This document shows, piece after piece, positions 58,982 to 64,000 of a DNA stretch of 64,000 bases. Location of the stretch: the NCBI RefSeq assembly GCF_012927185.1, contig NZ_JABBGB010000001.1, positions 2,108,001-2,172,000 of the forward strand. The letters are read 5' to 3'. The stretch's first letter is position 1. Every line of letters starts with the position of its first letter. This DNA is from Pseudoflavitalea sp. G-6-1-2. Lineage in GTDB: Bacteria > Bacteroidota > Bacteroidia > Chitinophagales > Chitinophagaceae. The notes beneath the pieces were generated by a model. That model saw only the letters and a program-made list of their open reading frames with translations, had not been told where the DNA came from and did no database searches. Made by a program: the position numbers and the translations under genes.

Positions 58982-59147
58982 TTTTTATTTCGAAGAAATC
59001 TACACAAAATCCCATGCGTAAGCCAATGATTTTTGGGCATTTGAATGGCCCGCTTTTTATCTCATACAACCCGAAGATGAAGAAAAGATGAAATTCATCT
59101 AATTGAAAATCAACTTCGAACAAAGTGTAATTTAGTTAAATATGGCA

Positions 59148-59155
59148 TAATTTTG
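59148..59155 (+). promoter_or_regulatory. -7 element of the DUF4382 gene
   Basis: TAATTTTG matches TANNTTTG, 39 bases before the ATG. No clear -33 TTG at standard spacing is seen. Confidence 0.4.
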
Positions 59156-59194
59156 GACTTGAAAAGGCGTTAGTCCATTTTTAAAACCCACATT

Positions 59195-59992
59195 ATGAAA
59201 AAGCTTTTTTTCAGTGCCTCCCTGCTTATTTTATCAACCGTATTGATTACCTCCTGTAATGACTCCGATTCCATGCCACAACAGTCTGCGCGATTGGAAG
59301 TGCGCCTCACGGACGCTCCCGGAGACTTCGACGCAGTAAAAATTGATCTGGTAGACATTCAGATCAACGTAACCGGCAACGACGACAAAGGCTGGCAAAG
59401 TCTTCCCGGCGTACAAAAAGGAATTTACAATCTGCTCGATCTTGTAAACGATAAAGACACACTGCTGGTGAATGCCTTTATTCCCGCAGGCCGTGTTCAG
59501 CAAATCCGCCTGATTCTCGGACCCCGCAACAGCATTGTTGTAAATGGAGTGGAATCCCCGCTTCAGACTCCGAGCGCACAGCAAAGCGGCCTGAAACTGA
59601 ATATCCATCAGGATGTAGCCGCAGGTATTCTCTACACGCTGCTGATGGACTTCGACGCTGCACGTTCAGTAGTGCATACAGGTAACGGAAAATACATTCT
59701 GAAACCAGTGATCAGAACCGTGCTGAAAGCAGCCGGCGGAAGCATTGCCGGTAATGTTCAGCCACGCTCTTTCCGCACAGCCGTGTTTGCCATTCAGGGT
59801 ACCGATACCCTGGCAGGCACTTTCACAGACACTATTGGCAATTATCAGATCAGAGGCCTGAACGCAGGCGCTTACTCAGTAGGTTTTCTGCCAACAGATA
59901 CTGCCAACTACCTGGGCCAAACCAAAGTTGGGGTGATGGTTGCAACTGGTGTAGTTACAAAACTCGATACGGTAAAGTTGGTGCATAAATGA
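59195..59992 (+). CDS. DUF4382 lipoprotein with carboxypeptidase-like domain
   Basis: This 265-residue lipoprotein has a signal peptide ending ITSC, with C21 lipidated. The DUF4382 domain (about 28-175) opens ARLEVRLTDAPGDFDAVKIDLVDIQI, the family's hallmark. A C-terminal carboxypeptidase-regulatory-like module follows (about 185-265: SIAGNVQPRSFRTAVFAIQG, then GNYQIRGLNAGAYSVGF). It is probably an outer-membrane lipoprotein with a binding or structural role. A terminator follows directly. Confidence 0.88.
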   Translation: MKKLFFSASLLILSTVLITSCNDSDSMPQQSARLEVRLTDAPGDFDAVKIDLVDIQINVTGNDDKGWQSLPGVQKGIYNLLDLVNDKDTLLVNAFIPAGRVQQIRLILGPRNSIVVNGVESPLQTPSAQQSGLKLNIHQDVAAGILYTLLMDFDAARSVVHTGNGKYILKPVIRTVLKAAGGSIAGNVQPRSFRTAVFAIQGTDTLAGTFTDTIGNYQIRGLNAGAYSVGFLPTDTANYLGQTKVGVMVATGVVTKLDTVKLVHK

Positions 59993-60012
59993 TAAGCATA
60001 GGTTGCAAATGG

Positions 60013-60038
60013 AAATGGCTGCCCAAAGGCAGCCATTT
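60013..60038 (+). terminator. Terminator of the DUF4382 gene
   Basis: Perfect 11-base-pair stem AAATGGCTGCC with GGCAGCCATTT and a 4-base loop are followed by TTTTTA, 20 bases after the stop. Confidence 0.88.
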
Positions 60039-60102
60039 TTTTATCGTTTCAGTTTTTGTTCTGATGGTGAATCTTCGCCTGTATGCCGGACGTGCATTCT
60101 GC

Positions 60103-60444
60103 TCAATTCTTCTTCTGCAATAGCAATGAAGTGGATTCATCATCCAGCGAAAGATTGCTGTTGGTATCCATCATTCTGAACTGCCTGCTGAATTCCGACG
60201 GCGAAATTTCTGCATCTCCGTCTTCATCCGTTACCTGGATGGCACAAAGCTTTGCTGAACCATTACAGGATGAAAATCCTTCAATCTGGAAATAACTGGT
60301 GCGCAGAGATTGCGGACCTTCAACATAAATAAGCGTGATATTCGACGGTTCTTTGTGGGGACTGTGTTTGGGCGAGGGGAGGTTATAGGCTGTGAATGTA
60401 ACGGAGGTCGCAACCGCCATCCAAGGCAAGCAATAATTTTTCAT
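60103..60444 (-). CDS. Small exported protein, DUF6520-like
   Basis: This 113-residue protein has an N-terminal signal-like segment (about 1-20, KNYCLPWMAVATSVTFTAYN). A polar mature part follows with two cysteines in FSSCNGSAKLCAIQV and an acidic end. The layout (short signal, Cys-x7-Cys or similar, about 100 residues) is like the Bacteroidota DUF6520 proteins of unknown function, but the match is weak and only by eye. It is preceded and followed by non-coding gaps and stands alone. Confidence 0.55.
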   Translation of the reverse strand: MKNYCLPWMAVATSVTFTAYNLPSPKHSPHKEPSNITLIYVEGPQSLRTSYFQIEGFSSCNGSAKLCAIQVTDEDGDAEISPSEFSRQFRMMDTNSNLSLDDESTSLLLQKKN

Positions 60445-60540
60445 TGCATAAGGTTTTTAATGGAAAATGGATAGCGAAAATACCGGCCATCCAATCAACC
60501 TTATTATGAATCCGGGAGTTTTACTTTATCTAAAAATACA

Positions 60541-60569
60541 ATATGGGCGGATGCCATATCCGCCCATAT
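60541..60569 (-). terminator. Terminator of kdsA
   Basis: Perfect 12-base-pair stem ATATGGGCGGAT with ATCCGCCCATAT and a 5-base loop lie 32 bases past the kdsA stop. An AT-rich tract follows on the minus strand. Confidence 0.8.
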
Positions 60570-60601
60570 TGAGTTATGTTGTTGATAATCTGTCTGTTCG
60601 G

Positions 60602-61423
60602 TTAAATCACCGCTTTTCTCAGCTTCACCAGCTTTTCGAGCAATGGTTCCAGCAGATCGAGCTTCAGCATATTGGCGCCATCAGACTTGGCAACTGCCGG
60701 ATTGGGGTGTGTTTCGATGAACAGACCATCGGCTCCGGTTGCAATCGCAGCCTTGGCAATAGTGCCGATCAGCTGTGGATTTCCGCCGGTAATGCCACTC
60801 GTCTGGTTCGGTTGCTGGAGGCTGTGGGTACAGTCCATCACCACAGGTGCGCCGTGTTCCTTCATCCAGGGAATATTGCGGTAGTCGACTATCAGATCCT
60901 GATAACCGAAAGTATTGCCACGATCGGTGAGTATCACTTTATCGTTTCCTGCCTGACGGATCTTTTCAGCTGCAAACTTCATGGAAGGTCCGCTGAGGAA
61001 CTGTCCTTTCTTCACATTCACGATCTTTCCGGTCTCTGCTGCAGCAACCAGCAGATCGGTCTGACGGCAAAGGAAGGCAGGGATCTGCAATACATCGATG
61101 TATTTTGCAGCGATCGCCGCTTCTTCATGCGCATGAATATCTGAAGTAACAGGGAGCTTGTATTTTTCACCGGTTTTCTTCAGCAACTGCATAGCGGTTT
61201 CGTCGCCAAGGCCGGTAAAAGAACTGGCGCTGGTGCGGTTGGCTTTGCGGTAAGATGCTTTGAAAATATAAGGGATGCCCAGGTTTCTGCAGATGCCCGA
61301 TACTTTGTCGGCTACCTCCATCAATAACTCCTCACTTTCCACCACACAGGGGCCCGCGATCAGGAAGAAATTGTTCTCGTCGTACTGCTGACCGGCAAAC
61401 AGGTCTTTTAACATTTTTTCCAT
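60602..61423 (-). CDS. kdsA: 3-deoxy-8-phosphooctulonate synthase
   Basis: This 273-residue TIM-barrel enzyme condenses arabinose-5-phosphate with PEP to make KDO-8-phosphate for the LPS core. Seen: FFLIAGPCVVESEELL (N-terminal, GPC), the KASYRKANRTSASSFTGLG loop, VTSDIHAHEEA, and VVMDCTHSLQQPN near the end. Length is normal. A TATCTTTG -7 element ends 5 bases before the ATG. It is the only LPS gene at this end, with the GT9 gene 58 kb away. Confidence 0.97.
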   Translation of the reverse strand: MEKMLKDLFAGQQYDENNFFLIAGPCVVESEELLMEVADKVSGICRNLGIPYIFKASYRKANRTSASSFTGLGDETAMQLLKKTGEKYKLPVTSDIHAHEEAAIAAKYIDVLQIPAFLCRQTDLLVAAAETGKIVNVKKGQFLSGPSMKFAAEKIRQAGNDKVILTDRGNTFGYQDLIVDYRNIPWMKEHGAPVVMDCTHSLQQPNQTSGITGGNPQLIGTIAKAAIATGADGLFIETHPNPAVAKSDGANMLKLDLLEPLLEKLVKLRKAVI

Positions 61424-61428
61424 GGGCG

Positions 61429-61436
61429 CAAAGATA
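61429..61436 (-). promoter_or_regulatory. -7 element abutting the kdsA start
   Basis: The minus strand reads TATCTTTG, an exact match to TANNTTTG, 5 bases before the ATG. It implies a near-leaderless message. The -33 half is not seen. Confidence 0.5.
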
Positions 61437-61565
61437 CGACCAATTTTTCATGCCATAATCAGGTGATTCCCAACCCCATGTTAAAGGAATTTGTGATTTG
61501 TTCCAATTATGTGTAAATTATACACTAAGTAATAAATACCTTATCACTTCAAAATTGATTGCTGT

Positions 61566-63959
61566 ATGAAAAAACTGTACACTGCCTGCCTGAAATGGGC
61601 ATGGATACTGGTACTGCTCATCTCTGCGAGCCTGCAGGCACAGAATCCCTGGAACGGGAAAGTAGTGCTGCAAGGTTTCTGGTGGGACTACTGGAACAAC
61701 AACTACAACAATGGCTGGAGCAATTATCTGGCCGACCTCGCACCGCGCTTGCGCGACATAGGTATCGATGCTGTTTGGATACCGCCCAGCATCAAAAATG
61801 CCGGCACTAACAGCAACGGATATTCGCCATTCGATCAGTACGATCTGGGCGACAAATACCAGAAGGGCAGTCTCAAAACCAGAATGGGCAATAAGAATGA
61901 ACTGCTTCGCATGATCGCCGTAATGCACGCCAACGGAATGGATGTGGTGCAGGATGTAGTGTTCAATCATATGGATAATGCCGGTTCTGCCACTGGCGAT
62001 GGCGGACAGGATCCACTCGCCAGCGGCAACAGCGATGGCAATCTCTACAAGAATTTCCGGTACGTCAGTTATGCCACACCTGCCAGTTCAGAAACCTCCG
62101 TCAACTATCTCGCCCGCTCCGGCAGATGGCCAAAGAACTGGCCCAACTTCCACGCAAACACCGATCATAACTGCAACTCAGGAGATTTGTGCGGCGCATT
62201 CTTTGGTCCGGATATCTGCTACTATTCCGGTGCATATGGCCAAAGCTCCAACGCCACCTACAACCCCGTACAAACCAGCAACCATATGCGAAATGGCGCC
62301 CGCGACTGGCTGGTATGGATGAAAAAACAAACCGGAGCAGACGGCTTCCGCTTCGATGCCGTGAAACATTTCGAGCCATGGGCCATGCAGGATTTCCTCT
62401 GGAATGTTAAGTACAACGCCAGCTGGGCCAATGGTGGCGCCAATATGTTTGCAGTAGGTGAATATGTGGGTAGCGCCACCGATCTCGATACCTGGATCAA
62501 CAATGTAAAAACAAGCAATGGAGGAAGCGAAGACCTCGTGGGTACTTTCGATTTCAGTCTCCGGCAGGAACTCAAAAATATGGTGAGCGGCGGTGGCGGT
62601 TACAACCTCGCCAATATTCCCGGCTCACAACAAACCAATCGTTTCAGAACGGTTCCTTTCGTGAACAACCACGATACGTTCCGTCCCACCAAAGATGCCA
62701 ACGGCAACTACACCGGATGGGACAGCGGCAATGAACTCGGTGGCGGGCATATCGATCCCTTCGATGGCAGGCTCTCGGCAGCATATGCCATCGCGTTCGC
62801 AGTGGACGGCTCGCCGCAGGTATTCTTTGAAGATCTTTTCAATGTAGGAAACACCGGCAAACGATACACGCATCAGCCCACCAGTGCAACCGATCTGCCA
62901 TTGCGCGATGATATCGTAAACATCATCTGGTGCCACCAGAAACTCAACTTCAAAAAAGGAGCTTACAAAGTTCGCTGGCAGGCCAACGACCTGCTCATCA
63001 TCGAAAGAGGCTACAAAGCCGGACCCGAAAACAGCTACGCCATCATCGGCGTAAATGATAACTGGAGCACCTGGCAGAGTGCCACCATCCAAACCGATTT
63101 CGGCCCAAACAAACAATTGCACGATTACTCCGGCGCCAACGCCTCCGATATCTGGACGGACGCCACCGGCAAAGCCACCATCTACGTACCACCCTGCGAT
63201 GGCAGCAACATACGCCGTGGCTACAGCATCTGGGGACCCGCAGGTATCAGCGGAGGATTTGCTCCTGCACAACGTAGCACCACCCAGGAATGGGAGATGA
63301 ACAATGATCTCGGCGACTCACATGCCAGCTCATTGCAGCAGGGCGGTGCATTACCGGCAAGCTCCACTGCACTGCGCAACGTGGGGAAGATATTCGCTGA
63401 ATCTGGAAAGAGCATCACAGTGAACCTCTATCCTTCCAACACTACACCCAATCTCACTATAAATTTGTACAACAGCACAGGAACACAGGTACAGACAGTA
63501 AGTGGTACAGGAAATCTCACACTCAGTTACACACCCGGTTCCACAGGTACATACGAAGTGAGGGTGAAGAATACAAACGCAGCCAATCCTGCGCAGCATG
63601 TTTTTGTGAAAGTAACTTATACAGCACCGAAGGTAGCCAGCACAGCCACCAACCCGATGGCAATAGTTGCACCGCCATCGGAAGTGTCAGCCATCAGTTA
63701 TGAGCTCTCCGGAAACCCGGTACCGGTGCGCAATACAAGCCGCATCAGTTTCACGCTCACTGCAGGTAGCTATACCACATTGGAAGTTTATAACCTGAAT
63801 GGACAACGCGTGCAGACATTACTGCAGCAAAATCTGACAGCAGGAAAACATTATGCAGACTGGAATAGTAGCGGATTGGCATCGGGCATGTACCTGCTCC
63901 GGCTCACCGGAAACAAGGGAACAGAAACGAAGAAAATAATGGTAGGAAATAATAACTGA
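61566..63959 (+). CDS. Secreted alpha-amylase (GH13) with T9SS sorting domain
   Basis: This 797-residue exported enzyme has a signal peptide (about 1-26, ending SLQAQ). The GH13 barrel (about 28-500) has catalytic D264 (DGFRFDAVKH), E299 (FAVGEYVG) and D370 (VNNHDTFRP). VVQDVVFNHM is region I. A bacterial pre-peptidase-like or beta-sandwich domain follows (about 590-690), then the T9SS type A domain (about 720-797, ending KKIMVGNNN). It is predicted to break down starch at or outside the cell surface. A long A/T-rich leader precedes it. No susCD pair is next to it. Confidence 0.94.
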   Translation: MKKLYTACLKWAWILVLLISASLQAQNPWNGKVVLQGFWWDYWNNNYNNGWSNYLADLAPRLRDIGIDAVWIPPSIKNAGTNSNGYSPFDQYDLGDKYQKGSLKTRMGNKNELLRMIAVMHANGMDVVQDVVFNHMDNAGSATGDGGQDPLASGNSDGNLYKNFRYVSYATPASSETSVNYLARSGRWPKNWPNFHANTDHNCNSGDLCGAFFGPDICYYSGAYGQSSNATYNPVQTSNHMRNGARDWLVWMKKQTGADGFRFDAVKHFEPWAMQDFLWNVKYNASWANGGANMFAVGEYVGSATDLDTWINNVKTSNGGSEDLVGTFDFSLRQELKNMVSGGGGYNLANIPGSQQTNRFRTVPFVNNHDTFRPTKDANGNYTGWDSGNELGGGHIDPFDGRLSAAYAIAFAVDGSPQVFFEDLFNVGNTGKRYTHQPTSATDLPLRDDIVNIIWCHQKLNFKKGAYKVRWQANDLLIIERGYKAGPENSYAIIGVNDNWSTWQSATIQTDFGPNKQLHDYSGANASDIWTDATGKATIYVPPCDGSNIRRGYSIWGPAGISGGFAPAQRSTTQEWEMNNDLGDSHASSLQQGGALPASSTALRNVGKIFAESGKSITVNLYPSNTTPNLTINLYNSTGTQVQTVSGTGNLTLSYTPGSTGTYEVRVKNTNAANPAQHVFVKVTYTAPKVASTATNPMAIVAPPSEVSAISYELSGNPVPVRNTSRISFTLTAGSYTTLEVYNLNGQRVQTLLQQNLTAGKHYADWNSSGLASGMYLLRLTGNKGTETKKIMVGNNN

Positions 63960-64000
63960 TTTCAGCATCAGCCTTTCCCTGGCCGTCCGCAAAGCGGGCG

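Larger units (their letters stand above)
58725..59194 (+). other. Gene-free region with a possible short transcript
   Basis: 470 bases without a supported protein gene. A -7-like TAGCTTTG lies at 58808-58815 and a strong terminator at 58961-58981, about 150 bases apart. A small non-coding RNA could lie between them. The -33 half is missing, so the promoter is uncertain. Beyond the terminator I see nothing until the -7 element of the DUF4382 gene. Confidence 0.4.

Noticed and set aside
58897-59091. 64-codon frame after the AraC-family gene
   Set aside because: It crosses a strong intrinsic terminator and has no conserved features.

Overview
The window is a chromosomal segment of a Bacteroidota bacterium, most likely family Chitinophagaceae. 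The reasons are: T9SS-type C-terminal sorting domains (36.1-38.5 kb and 61.6-64.0 kb), a TonB-dependent receptor with a carboxypeptidase-like N-domain, many DUFs typical of the phylum (DUF2807, DUF4382, DUF4403, DUF4954, DUF6934-like), few Shine-Dalgarno sequences, and repeated use of the Bacteroidota promoter TTG-N19-TANNTTTG. No insertion sequence, prophage, CRISPR array or rRNA operon was seen. The window reads as core chromosome with lineage-specific genes between housekeeping genes.

Layout. 0-3 kb: DedA, an MFS carrier and a GT9 glycosyltransferase on the plus strand. 3-5.2 kb: an ECF42-type sigma factor operon with YciI/DGPF and VOC proteins. 5.4-7 kb: malate dehydrogenase and a thioredoxin-like protein. 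7-9.1 kb: a BlaI/M56 pair with two tandem operator palindromes. 9.2-11.8 kb: efp, accB, accC. 11.9-14.3 kb: DinB, a Spy-like protein, ispH. 14.5-17.5 kb: a cytosolic GH13 and an HtrA protease. 17.7-21.6 kb: a LuxC-like reductase divergent from a 2[4Fe-4S] ferredoxin, then ddl, a PASTA protein and a rhodanese. 21.7-25.8 kb: an NTF2-like protein, a DUF6934-like gene with a 58-residue partner, and a TonB receptor behind a TPP riboswitch. 25.9-31.6 kb: three secreted or outer-membrane proteins, a two-component system and two DUF2807 paralogues. 32.5-32.8 kb: two initiator tRNA genes. 33.4-35.6 kb: era and der. 35.7-38.5 kb: a small lipoprotein and a T9SS cargo protein. 38.6-46.6 kb (minus): mgtE, an S9 peptidase, glmS and DUF4954. 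46.6-50.6 kb: a SET-domain protein, an ECF sigma factor coupled to an inner-membrane/beta-barrel fusion, and a DUF4403 lipoprotein. 50.7-54.5 kb: YihY/BrkB, bestrophin, and M90 and M48 metallopeptidases. 54.9-57.2 kb: aconitase. 57.4-64 kb: PspC, an AraC regulator, a DUF4382 lipoprotein, kdsA and a secreted alpha-amylase.

How the genes fit together. GT9 and kdsA serve lipopolysaccharide. glmS and ddl feed cell-wall precursors. accB and accC start fatty-acid synthesis. mdh and acnA belong to the TCA cycle. Many other genes concern the envelope: two sigma-factor loci, a histidine kinase system, HtrA, M48, M90 and M56 proteases, a Spy-like protein and the sorted proteins. The observations most worth following are the sigma factor coupled to a beta-barrel fusion, the riboswitch-controlled TonB receptor, the EF-P with arginine at the loop tip, the overlooked 58-residue gene beside the DUF6934-like protein, and structured gene-free regions near 33 kb and 54.6 kb.
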